Source: Pseudomonadota bacterium | Lineage (GTDB): Bacteria > Pseudomonadota > Gammaproteobacteria > Steroidobacterales > Woeseiaceae | Assembly (NCBI GenBank): GCA_022565135.1 | Contig: JADFKA010000059.1 | Location: 1 to 8,833 of the forward strand | Reading direction: 5' to 3' | Length of the DNA stretch: 8,833 nt | Shown here: positions 1 to 6,313 of the stretch, piece by piece | Numbering within the stretch: position 1 is the first letter of the stretch | How the letters are laid out: each line of letters starts with the position of its first letter | The notes under the pieces: model-generated | What the model saw: the letters and a program-made list of their open reading frames with translations, nothing else | The model's database searches: none | Told to the model about the DNA's origin: nothing | Position numbers and translations under genes: made by a program

Positions 1-1
1 G

Positions 2-658
2 ATTGCGCATGAGATCAACCAGCCGCTGACGGCGATCTCCTTGTTCGCGCAAGCGGGTAAACGTCTGTTCGGCGCAGAAAAACACGATCGGTTGCCCGAA
101 ATTTTCGACAAACTCAGCCAACATGCGCAACGAGCCGGCGCCGTAATCGAGCGCATGCAATCGATGGCTCGTAGACAGGAAAGCGCAAAAGAGATCGTCG
201 ATTGCAATGCGCTCGTCGAGGAGGTCGCCAAACTTGCAGAGGCGGAAGCACGTATTCGGGACATGACGATCGAAGTGGATACGGAAAGCGAGCTGCCACC
301 CATCGAGGTCGATACGGTGCAGATTCAGCAAGTTGCGCTGAACCTGCTGCGCAACGGCATGGAAGCTATGCGGTCTGTCGATTGCCGCGACGGCAATGCG
401 GTCAAGCTGCAGACGAAGCTCCTCGGTGATGGTGACATCGAGGTGGCAGTCATCGACAAAGGCTGCGGCGTCTCCGAGGAAGTTGCAAAGATACTCTTTA
501 CCCCCTTTTCGACGACAAAAGAGTCCGGCATGGGCATGGGCTTGTCAATCAGTCGTGCGATCATTACCGCGCATGGCGGACACCTGGATTTTCATAACAA
601 CGACTCCGGCGGGGCGACTTTCTTTTTTACCCTGCCAGCTGCGAGTCAAAAGGATTAG
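2..658 (+). CDS. Sensor histidine kinase, FixL-like, C-terminal part (5' end outside window)
   Basis: The reading frame is open from the left edge, so the sensor region is missing and only 218 residues are visible. The fragment begins inside the H-box: AHEINQPLTAI, with the phospho-acceptor His at fragment residue 3 (bases 8-10). A dimerisation/phosphotransfer helix pair follows, then a complete HATPase_c domain: N-box NLLRN at 114-118, G1 box DKGCG at 152-156, F-box FTPFSTTK at 166-173 and G2 box GMGMGL at 176-181. This is the catalytic core that autophosphorylates on His and passes phosphate to a receiver. The NQPLTAI H-box and the directly following FixJ-like gene (1-nt gap) point to the FixL/TodS/TtrS-like class. 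The signal sensed (oxygen, redox or other) cannot be told from this part. The TTG at 41 is not the true start, because the essential His lies upstream of it. Confidence 0.95.
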   Translation: MAHEINQPLTAISLFAQAGKRLFGAEKHDRLPEIFDKLSQHAQRAGAVIERMQSMARRQESAKEIVDCNALVEEVAKLAEAEARIRDMTIEVDTESELPPIEVDTVQIQQVALNLLRNGMEAMRSVDCRDGNAVKLQTKLLGDGDIEVAVIDKGCGVSEEVAKILFTPFSTTKESGMGMGLSISRAIITAHGGHLDFHNNDSGGATFFFTLPAASQKD

Positions 659-659
659 C

Positions 660-1283
660 ATGGATAAACAACAAACCGTATTCATCGTCGATGACGATGA
701 AGGCATCCGTGAAGGTCTTGGCTTGTTGCTCGAAACCGTGGGGCAACTGTACGAGTTGTACAGCTCTGCGATCGAGTTTTTGGATGCCTACGATCCGAGC
801 AAGGGCGGATGTCTGGTGCTCGACATCCGCATGCCGCGCATGTCCGGACTGGAATTGCAAGAGAAACTCAACGAAAAGGAATGCCTGTTGCCCATCATCT
901 TTATTACGGGACACGGCGATATTCCGATGGCGGTAGATGCGATGCGGCGTGGCGCACTGGACTTCATTCGCAAGCCGTTTCGGGAACAAGATCTGTTGGA
1001 CCGTATCAACGAGGCTCTTGAATCTGATGCAGGCAAGCGCAAGGTCATGCTGGATCGTCAGGAACTACTCGAGCGACTATCATCGCTATCGGAACGCGAA
1101 TCGGAAGTGTTCCATCGCGTGGCGGCCGGCGACATGAACAAAGTGATTGGATTCGATCTCGGCATCAGTGAGCGAACCGTCGAAGTGCATCGCTCACAGG
1201 TGATGAAAAAGCTGGGCGTTCGAACGCTCGCGCAGCTGGTACGCTTCGAGATCGAAACTGAACTGTTGGCGGGTTCCGAATAG
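660..1283 (+). CDS. FixJ-family response regulator (REC + LuxR-type HTH)
   Basis: This is a complete 207-residue transcription factor of normal FixJ length. The receiver domain (about 6-120) has all the expected active-site residues: acidic cluster D11-D13, phospho-acceptor D55 in LDIRMP, switch T83 in ITGHGD and K105 in RKPF. The C-terminal LuxR/GerE helix-turn-helix (about 141-196) shows LSERESEV and ISERTVEVHRSQVMKKLGV. The start is ATG at 660, one base after the kinase stop, with AGGA at 651-654 as ribosome binding site. It is therefore translated with the kinase and is very probably its cognate partner. By family knowledge, phosphorylation at D55 releases the DNA-binding domain to activate transcription. 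Its likely targets include the two boxes found downstream at 1331 and 2442, which is an inference from position. Confidence 0.95.
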   Translation: MDKQQTVFIVDDDEGIREGLGLLLETVGQLYELYSSAIEFLDAYDPSKGGCLVLDIRMPRMSGLELQEKLNEKECLLPIIFITGHGDIPMAVDAMRRGALDFIRKPFREQDLLDRINEALESDAGKRKVMLDRQELLERLSSLSERESEVFHRVAAGDMNKVIGFDLGISERTVEVHRSQVMKKLGVRTLAQLVRFEIETELLAGSE

Positions 1284-1329
1284 CCGAGCCAAGCCGGCCT
1301 GCGCTCATGCCTAAACATTGTCCTAGCTG

Positions 1330-1386
1330 GCCACATCGCTCTACGGGGTACTCCGAATAGTCGTGGTAGAACGAGCGAATAATAAT
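1330..1386 (+). promoter_or_regulatory. Putative promoter of the REC-GNAT gene with conserved box, copy 1
   Basis: Bases 1330-1362 match bases 2441-2473 at 29 of 33 positions. The core CGGGGTACTCCG (1344-1355) is an imperfect dyad (10 of 12 positions symmetric), followed by AATAGTC. AATAAT at 1381-1386 fits a -10 hexamer at five of six positions. A start about six bases later (about 1392) would put the dyad centre near -42, the classic place for an activator touching RNA polymerase. No good -35 hexamer is seen, as expected for an activated promoter. The likely activator is the FixJ-like protein encoded just upstream (inference). Confidence 0.5.
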
Positions 1387-1423
1387 TCCGGTTATCGAAG
1401 CAGCCATAGCCGGATGGAACAAA

Positions 1424-2428
1424 TTGCCCCACGAAAGAGACACTGTTTACGTCATCGATCCCGATGAAGCCATCCGCGACGGCCTGACGACCTTTCTCGG
1501 CACATTGGATATTCCCGTGCGGGGTTATTCGACTGCAGAGAATTTTCTTGACGCGCATACTGCTCGGAGCCTGGGCCCAGGCTGTCTCTTGGTGGACGCG
1601 AACTTGCCAGGCATGGGCAGCTTAGCGCTCCTGTGGCGGTTACGCGCGCAGCGTGTCGAGCTGCCGATATTGGTCCTCGCGAGTACCTCTAAACGCTATA
1701 TCACCGAGCAGGCCCTGCAGGCAGGTGCCGCGGATGTCATCGAAAAACCCCTCGTCAATGGCTTGTTGTTAAAACGGCTGCGCCACCTGCTGAACCGCGC
1801 GCCAGGTCTTCTGGCCGCGGTACCGTGTTTGTTCACGTTACAGAACGGCACAGAGGTGACGATTCGCGGCATTGAGCCAGACGACGCTGAGATTGAGCAG
1901 GCGTTCGTACGAGGGCTGTCGGCGAGATCGAGGTACCTTCGATTCTTTTCAGTTATCAAAGAGCTGTCACCGTACATGCTGGAACAGTTCACCCACCCAC
2001 GCTACCCGCGGAATTGGGCACTGATTGCGACGATTTCGGATGCAGGTGAGGACAAGGAGATCGGTGTCGCACGTTATGCGGCAACAGAGGCAGGGTCTTG
2101 CGCCGAGTTTGCCGTCGTTGTGGCCGACGAATGGCAAGGCCTTGGAATCGCGACTCGTCTATTGCGCGAACTCATTGCCGTTGCCGAGAGCGCTGGCATG
2201 AAGCGCCTGGAGGGGGTCGTATTGAGAGATAACCTCGCAATGCTCGAATTTGCCAAAGAGTTGGGCTTCACCACGGAGCGTCACCCCGATGACGCCACAA
2301 TTGTTCGAATTATCAGAGACTTGGCGACCCATGAACAAGTGCAGGTACCTGCGCCATTCAGAACCAACACAAGCGGTGGGCAAGTACGAGAGGCTATGAG
2401 TAGTGAACGGTGTCTACGTGCTGCCTGA
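1424..2428 (+). CDS. Receiver-GNAT fusion: REC domain joined to a Pat-like N-acetyltransferase
   Basis: This 334-residue protein has two parts. Residues 1-125 form a divergent receiver: D12-P13-D14 replaces the acidic cluster, the phospho-acceptor D58 is present in VDANLPGM, the switch Thr is Ala (A86), and K108 of EKPL is kept. Residues about 143-300 form a GNAT domain of the type seen in Pat/AcuA-like protein lysine acetyltransferases: a SARSRYLRFF segment, acidic E228 in AEFAV (candidate catalytic base), the acetyl-CoA pyrophosphate loop QGLGIA at 238-243, and an NLAMLEFAKELGF C-terminal motif. About 30 unassigned residues follow. No ATG is available in frame. The start is TTG at 1424, supported by the GGATGGA ribosome site (1412-1418) and by exact alignment with the ATG of the paralogue at 2535. 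The inferred role is acetyltransfer gated by phosphorylation or by partner binding. The substrate is unknown; acetyl-CoA synthetase would be the family precedent. Confidence 0.88.
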   Translation: MPHERDTVYVIDPDEAIRDGLTTFLGTLDIPVRGYSTAENFLDAHTARSLGPGCLLVDANLPGMGSLALLWRLRAQRVELPILVLASTSKRYITEQALQAGAADVIEKPLVNGLLLKRLRHLLNRAPGLLAAVPCLFTLQNGTEVTIRGIEPDDAEIEQAFVRGLSARSRYLRFFSVIKELSPYMLEQFTHPRYPRNWALIATISDAGEDKEIGVARYAATEAGSCAEFAVVVADEWQGLGIATRLLRELIAVAESAGMKRLEGVVLRDNLAMLEFAKELGFTTERHPDDATIVRIIRDLATHEQVQVPAPFRTNTSGGQVREAMSSERCLRAA

Positions 2429-2440
2429 AAATCGGGTCCA

Positions 2441-2497
2441 GCCACATCGCGTTACGGGGAAGTCCGAATAGTCCGGATACAGCGGTCGACCCATACT
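2441..2497 (+). promoter_or_regulatory. Putative promoter of the stand-alone receiver gene with conserved box, copy 2
   Basis: This is the second copy of the box. The core CGGGGAAGTCCG lies at 2455-2466, followed by AATAGTC. It sits at the same distance from the start codon as copy 1: 93 bp from the CCACATCGC edge to the start codon in both cases. At the position matching the copy 1 hexamer there is CATACT (2492-2497), four of six to the -10 consensus. Beyond 2473 the two upstream regions diverge strongly, although the spacing is kept. That suggests the box is under selection and is not simply leftover duplicated DNA. Confidence 0.5.
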
Positions 2498-2534
2498 GAG
2501 TGTCATCCCAGCAACCACGACCGGACAATCCAGC

Positions 2535-2930
2535 ATGCGCTACGAAGAAGACATTGTGTATGTCATCGATCCCGATGAAGCCGTTCACGATGCGCTCACG
2601 ACCCTGCTCAATGCTGCCGGGTGCCGGGTGGTGTGCTACGCCTCCGCGGAGGCTTTTCTTGACTCCAGTCTCGTGCACAGCGCCATGCGCGGCTGCGTTC
2701 TGGCGGAGGCGAATCTACCCGGTATGGGCAGCTTGGCGCTCCTGAGGCGATTGCAAGCGCGAGGCGTTGACCTCCCCGTAGTGATCCTCACGAGTACGTC
2801 CAACCGTGATATTGCCGACCAGGTATTGAAGGCCGGTGCCGCGGAGGTTATCGAGAAACCGCTGGTTCACGACCAGTTGTTGAGCCGATTGCACTGTTTG
2901 GCTCGCCGCAACGACGATGTCCACGGGTAA
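2535..2930 (+). CDS. Stand-alone receiver-like protein with Glu at the phospho-acceptor site
   Basis: This 131-residue protein consists of a receiver domain only. It aligns without gaps to residues 1-125 of the REC-GNAT protein, with 71 of 125 identical by my hand count, including an unbroken block at 59-70 (ANLPGMGSLALL). The phospho-acceptor position is E58 (codon GAG at 2706-2708) instead of Asp, and P13 replaces a metal-binding acidic residue. The switch T86 and K108 are present. An Asp-to-Glu change often mimics the phosphorylated state in receivers, so this protein may be locked active or may have lost phosphorylation altogether. It has no output domain and probably acts by protein contact, for example pairing with the REC of its neighbour (inference). 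The ATG start is supported by homology; the ribosome site is weak (GGACAA at 2522-2527). Confidence 0.88.
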   Translation: MRYEEDIVYVIDPDEAVHDALTTLLNAAGCRVVCYASAEAFLDSSLVHSAMRGCVLAEANLPGMGSLALLRRLQARGVDLPVVILTSTSNRDIADQVLKAGAAEVIEKPLVHDQLLSRLHCLARRNDDVHG

Positions 2931-2956
2931 CCGCAAGGATAGAGGGAGAGTTAGAG

Positions 2957-3043
2957 ATGAAAATCGCGGCCTCACAACACGTGCTCAGCATGGCGATTGG
3001 CCTGCTTTCCCGGTCAAGGGCTTGCACAAAAACCGGGTGCTGA
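2957..3043 (+). CDS. Possible 28-residue small protein or leader peptide
   Basis: A short open frame begins at ATG 2957, behind a fair ribosome site (GAGGGAGAG, 2942-2950). It reads MKIAASQHVLSMAIGLLS, then a basic, Cys-containing tail ending TKTGC. The beginning resembles a signal peptide. It lies between the receiver gene and the porin, whose own start is 31 bases after its stop. It could be a leader peptide of the porin operon, the decayed start of an exported protein, or chance. No family is recognised. Confidence 0.25.
   Translation: MKIAASQHVLSMAIGLLSRSRACTKTGC
3009..3037 (+). other. Inverted repeat in the porin leader
   Basis: CCCGGT (3009-3014) pairs with ACCGGG (3032-3037). Inside it, CAAG (3015-3018) can pair with CTTG (3021-3024), giving a hairpin with a bulge on one side. 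No T-run follows, so it does not look like a simple intrinsic terminator. It may be a leader RNA structure or chance. Confidence 0.25.
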
Positions 3044-3073
3044 CGGCATTCAAAGAAATTTAAGGAGACGCTA

Positions 3074-4342
3074 ATGAAGATGTTCACAAACAGGAAAACG
3101 ATCGCGACGTCGTTGGCCATGCTGTTCATTGTCGCAGGACCGGCGCAGGCACAAACCGATGCCAGCCGGATTGACGAGCTGGAGGCGAAAGCTGCAACAA
3201 TGGCTGCGGAGCTGGCCGAGCTGCGTGCGAACCTTGAGCAAGCGAAAGAAAGTGAATCCGTCCAGGAATTGCAATCGCTTCGCGCGGAAACCGTGGCAGC
3301 AAGGCAAGCGGCACAGCGTGCCGAGACATCGGCGAACGAGTGGAAGAATACGACGTCAGTCACTCACCTGGCGGGGTACGCGTCCGCAGACTACGTAAGC
3401 CCCGAAAACGGAAATGCCGCGTTCGGCGTCAACTTCAATCCGATGTTTCATTTTCAGTATAACGATAAAATTTTGTGGGAAGCCGAACTTGAGTTTGAAG
3501 TCGAGGAAAATGGAGACACCAATATTGGGTTGGAGTACAGCACGATTGACTGGTTTTTGAACGACAGTATGATTCTTATAGCCGGCAAATTCTTAAGCCC
3601 GCTTGGTAACTTTCGCCAGAATATGCACCCCTCCTGGATCAACAAGCTGCCAACGGCACCACCGGGATTTGGTCACGACGGAGCTGCGCCGGTGTCGGAA
3701 ATAGGCATGCAGTTGCGTGGTGGCAGAAACTTCGGGGGGCAAGGTAAGTTCACCTACGCCGGCTACGTAGGAAATGGTCCAAAACTCGAAGGTGAGGACG
3801 GCGAGATTCACGCGATTGAAGCTGAAGGTTTCGCCGGCAATCCGGACGATGAATTCGTTTACGGTGGACGTGTCTCGTTGCTGCCATTTCCAAAACTGGA
3901 AGTCGGAGTTTCGGGCGCCTTCGGCGATGTAGCTGTCGTTGAAAACGATGGCGCTGATATTTCAGGTGATCCAACACGCGGGTACACAGTATTTGGTTTC
4001 GACTCGAGCTACCAATTAGGTAACTTTGATCTCCGCGGGGAATACATTAGTCAGGAAGTTGATGCGGAGCCTGCAAGCATCGCTCCGGAGGGGGGCAAAT
4101 GGGAGACCTGGTACGTGCAGGGTGCCTATAAATTCGGGCAAGCGAAATGGGAAGGTGTGCTTCGCTACACCGATTTCAAATCGCCACACGCCGATGACTC
4201 TCAGGAGCAGCTCGCGTTTGGTCTGAATTATCTGCTCGCACCGAGCGCGATGCTCAAGTTCGCATACGAATCCAACAGTGGCCTCGCAGGGGAAGCAACC
4301 AATGATGATCGTTGGTTGGTTCAGCTTGCGTACGGCTATTAA
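3074..4342 (+). CDS. Outer-membrane porin with N-terminal periplasmic coiled coil
   Basis: The 422-residue precursor has a clear signal peptide with predicted cleavage at AQA|Q (after residue 26). Residues about 31-90 are rich in Ala, Glu, Leu and Arg with heptad-like spacing and should form a coiled coil, probably for trimerisation or peptidoglycan contact. Residues about 96-422 alternate polar and hydrophobic residues with many Tyr, Phe and Gly, as in beta-barrel strands. They end WLVQLAYGY, with a terminal aromatic residue as in a BAM-recognised beta-signal. The ribosome site AAGGAG (3062-3067) is strong. The many acidic residues on the strands and loops hint at cation or general solute passage; the substrate is not known. 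It is the first gene of an operon with two cytochromes, 16 bases ahead of the next start. It most resembles the porin / phosphate-selective porin-like superfamily, and I cannot place it more finely. Confidence 0.85.
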   Translation: MKMFTNRKTIATSLAMLFIVAGPAQAQTDASRIDELEAKAATMAAELAELRANLEQAKESESVQELQSLRAETVAARQAAQRAETSANEWKNTTSVTHLAGYASADYVSPENGNAAFGVNFNPMFHFQYNDKILWEAELEFEVEENGDTNIGLEYSTIDWFLNDSMILIAGKFLSPLGNFRQNMHPSWINKLPTAPPGFGHDGAAPVSEIGMQLRGGRNFGGQGKFTYAGYVGNGPKLEGEDGEIHAIEAEGFAGNPDDEFVYGGRVSLLPFPKLEVGVSGAFGDVAVVENDGADISGDPTRGYTVFGFDSSYQLGNFDLRGEYISQEVDAEPASIAPEGGKWETWYVQGAYKFGQAKWEGVLRYTDFKSPHADDSQEQLAFGLNYLLAPSAMLKFAYESNSGLAGEATNDDRWLVQLAYGY

Positions 4343-4358
4343 TTAAGGAGACAGGAAA

Positions 4359-4658
4359 ATGAAGAACCGATTTTATCAATTATTCGCTGCCGCACTGGTC
4401 GCTATATTGCTCGGCACGGGAGTCGTGTTGACGCAGCGTCCGGCGGACGCCGCAGAGACGCCAGCTGCGGATCCGATGCAGTTTGCCCGTGGCGCCCAGA
4501 CCTGGGCCAACACTTGTGCACGCTGCCACAACATGCGCGATCCGAAGGAATTGCGCGACGATCAATGGCGTGTAGCTATCGCGCACATGCGTGTACGTGC
4601 AGGTCTGACGGGACAGGAAGCACGGGATGTCCTGTTGTTCTTGCAAGGGAGCAATTGA
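4359..4658 (+). CDS. Small mono-heme cytochrome c, exported
   Basis: The 99-residue precursor has an N-terminal signal sequence (hydrophobic stretch about 8-24, probable cleavage ADA|A near residue 31). It carries one haem attachment motif, CARCH, at 53-57. M77 in AHMRVRAGL is a candidate sixth ligand. The mature protein of about 68 residues is short for a class I cytochrome c and ends in a single helix (GQEARDVLLFLQG). The ribosome site AAGGAG is at 4345-4350. It is co-transcribed with the porin upstream and the second cytochrome, which starts after a 1-nt gap. The expected role is periplasmic electron transfer, and the redox partner is not visible here. Confidence 0.85.
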   Translation: MKNRFYQLFAAALVAILLGTGVVLTQRPADAAETPAADPMQFARGAQTWANTCARCHNMRDPKELRDDQWRVAIAHMRVRAGLTGQEARDVLLFLQGSN

Positions 4659-4659
4659 T

Positions 4660-5004
4660 ATGCGATTCGTAACACTGTTGTTAGTCCTGATTGCGCCTGC
4701 GTTGGCGTTTGCTGACGACTCCCCGGTGGCCGCTGACGCGGCCGCCGGTAAGGCTGTCTATTCACAGACCTGTATCGCCTGCCACGGCGCCGACGGAAAA
4801 GGCGCAATTCCGGGCGTCAAGGACTTCACCGCCAAGGATAGCCCGTTGTCGAAATCAGATGCGGAACTCGTGATAAATGTGAGCCAGGGTTTTCAGAGTC
4901 CAGGCTCATTCATGGCTATGCCCGCAATGGGCGGCAATCCGACGCTCACTGAGACTGACGTGAGAGCGGTGCTTAACTATTTGCGCGCAGCATTCGGCAA
5001 ATAG
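4660..5004 (+). CDS. Class I mono-heme cytochrome c, exported
   Basis: The 114-residue precursor has its signal peptide cut at about AFA|D (after 18). The haem motif is CIACH at 38-42 in the typical setting CIACHGADGKG. The axial Met is probably M87 in MPAMGG, followed by the usual C-terminal helix (TETDVRAVLNYLRAAF). This is a normal cytochrome c5/c553-like layout. The start chosen is ATG 4660, with ribosome site AAGGGAG at 4645-4651. A longer frame from 4627 would overlap the previous gene and place unrelated residues ahead of a complete signal peptide. It is the last gene of the porin-cytochrome-cytochrome operon, and no clear terminator follows. Confidence 0.92.
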   Translation: MRFVTLLLVLIAPALAFADDSPVAADAAAGKAVYSQTCIACHGADGKGAIPGVKDFTAKDSPLSKSDAELVINVSQGFQSPGSFMAMPAMGGNPTLTETDVRAVLNYLRAAFGK

Positions 5005-5018
5005 AGCTCCCTGGATAG

Positions 5019-5216
5019 GATAAGGGCCATGCGCGGCACGTCGTACCGACAATAGTTCAAGAGTTAGATGTGGATCTCATTGTTATGGGAACCATCGCTC
5101 GCACCGGAATTCCCGGGCTTTTTATGGACAACACCGCCGAGAGCATCTTGAATTAAATTGATTGTTCTGTGTTAGCGATCAAGCCGTTTGGTTTCGTAAG
5201 TCCGGTGAGCCTGTAA
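5019..5216 (+). pseudogene. Universal stress protein (UspE-like) remnant: N-terminal part absent, nonsense codon inside
   Basis: Reading in frame from 5019 gives DKGHARHVVPTIVQELDVDL, then IVMGTIARTGIPGLFMDN and TAESILN. This is the characteristic end of UspA-superfamily domains, including the ATP-binding G-x2-G-x9-G-(S/T/N) type loop. A TAA stands at 5154-5156 where the family usually has Gln (CAA). The frame then continues IDCSVLAIKPFGFVSPVSL to a stop at 5214-5216, again family-typical. So a single C-to-T change best explains the internal stop. The region before KGHARH, at least the first part of the domain, is missing; the cytochrome gene ends only 14 bases upstream. No start codon or ribosome site serves it. 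Usp proteins bind ATP and support survival in stress or anaerobiosis. This copy cannot be functional as a whole protein. Confidence 0.85.
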
Positions 5217-5257
5217 AGCCCAGCCGCAATAATGCTGCGAGATTAGGAGAGAAATCG

Positions 5258-6313
5258 ATGAGAATGATGAAAGCTGCCGTGTTTGTTAAACCGGGCAGTA
5301 TTGTACTTGAGGAAAAACCAATACCGACCGTCGGGCCCGGGGATGCGTTGATCCGCATCACGACGACGACGATTTGCGGTACCGATATCCACATCCTCAA
5401 AGGAGAGTATCCGGTCAAGCCCGGCTTGATTGTCGGCCATGAGCCAGTCGGCGTTATTGAAGATATCGGTGAAGGCGTGACCGGCTATGAGGTTGGTCAG
5501 CGAGTCATTGTCGGTGCCATAACACCTTGTGGGCAGTGCTATCACTGTCTGGATGGACACCAGGCACAGTGTGGCGGCAAACCAATTGGCGGGTGGCGAT
5601 TCGGTAATTCAATTGACGGCTGTCAGGCCGAATACCTATTGGTTCCAAATGCGCAAGCAAATTTGTCGCTGATACCCGATGGCTTGACGGACGAACAGGT
5701 GCTGATGTGTCCGGACATCATGAGCACCGGCTTCGGTGGCGCCGAATCCGGACGCATCAAGATTGGTGACACGGTTGTCGTTTTCGCGCAGGGGCCGATC
5801 GGCCTGTGCGCCACCGCAGGGGCCAGGCTCAAGGGCGCGACGCGGATTATCGTCGTCGATACCGTCCCGGCGCGCCTGCAAGTGGCGCAACGATTTGGCG
5901 CGGATACGGTGATTGACTACAAATCAGTCGATCCGGTCGAAGAGATCATGCGCATCACCGAAGGACGAGGAGTTGATGTCGCGATCGAAGCGCTGGGAAC
6001 GCAAGAAACCTTCGAAAGCTGCCTACGGGTCCTGAAGCCGGCCGGTGTGTTATCGAGCCTGGGTGTTTATTCAGGAAAGTTAACCCTACCGTTGGACGCC
6101 ATTGCGGCCGGTCTGGGTGACCACAAGATCGTGACAACCCTGTGTCCCGGAGGCAAGGAGCGGATGCGCCGCCTCTTGAACGTCGTCGAATCCGGGCGAG
6201 TGGACTTGCAGCCCCTGGTCACACACCGCTTCGGATTAGATCAGATTGAAGAGGCCTACGATCTCTTCGCCAACCAACGTGACGGCGTATTGAAGGTAGC
6301 AATCACACCGTGA
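5258..6313 (+). CDS. Zinc-dependent alcohol dehydrogenase (medium-chain, TADH/isopropanol-dehydrogenase-like)
   Basis: This 351-residue enzyme of full family length interconverts alcohols and aldehydes or ketones using NAD(P)(H). Catalytic zinc ligands are C40 (TICGTD), H61-E62 (GHE) and D153 (CPDIM). The structural zinc site C91, C94, C97, C105 is complete. The cofactor-binding Rossmann segment follows (AQGPIGL, then VVDTVPAR, whose Asp favours NAD). The C-terminal LCPGGKERMRRLL...GRVDLQPLVTH resembles the Clostridium/Thermoanaerobacter secondary alcohol dehydrogenases. The start is ATG 5258 behind AGGAGA (5245-5250); ATGs at 5264 and 5267 are also in frame. A frame extension to 5162 merely overlaps the Usp remnant. 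Related clusters often hold usp and adh side by side, so its promoter may have been lost or replaced when the Usp gene was broken. Confidence 0.93.
   Translation: MRMMKAAVFVKPGSIVLEEKPIPTVGPGDALIRITTTTICGTDIHILKGEYPVKPGLIVGHEPVGVIEDIGEGVTGYEVGQRVIVGAITPCGQCYHCLDGHQAQCGGKPIGGWRFGNSIDGCQAEYLLVPNAQANLSLIPDGLTDEQVLMCPDIMSTGFGGAESGRIKIGDTVVVFAQGPIGLCATAGARLKGATRIIVVDTVPARLQVAQRFGADTVIDYKSVDPVEEIMRITEGRGVDVAIEALGTQETFESCLRVLKPAGVLSSLGVYSGKLTLPLDAIAAGLGDHKIVTTLCPGGKERMRRLLNVVESGRVDLQPLVTHRFGLDQIEEAYDLFANQRDGVLKVAITP

Noticed and set aside
396..659. 5' extension of the response-regulator frame upstream of 660
   Set aside because: It overlaps the kinase ATPase domain in another frame, and the receiver domain begins properly at ATG 660 with its own ribosome site.
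1058..1558. 166-codon minus-strand frame across the regulator and REC-GNAT genes
   Set aside because: It is antisense to two supported coding regions and to the promoter box, with no recognisable motif.
5162..5257. Longer alcohol dehydrogenase with 32 extra N-terminal residues
   Set aside because: The family starts with MKAAVF. The extension overlaps the end of the Usp remnant in another frame, and a good ribosome site stands before ATG 5258.
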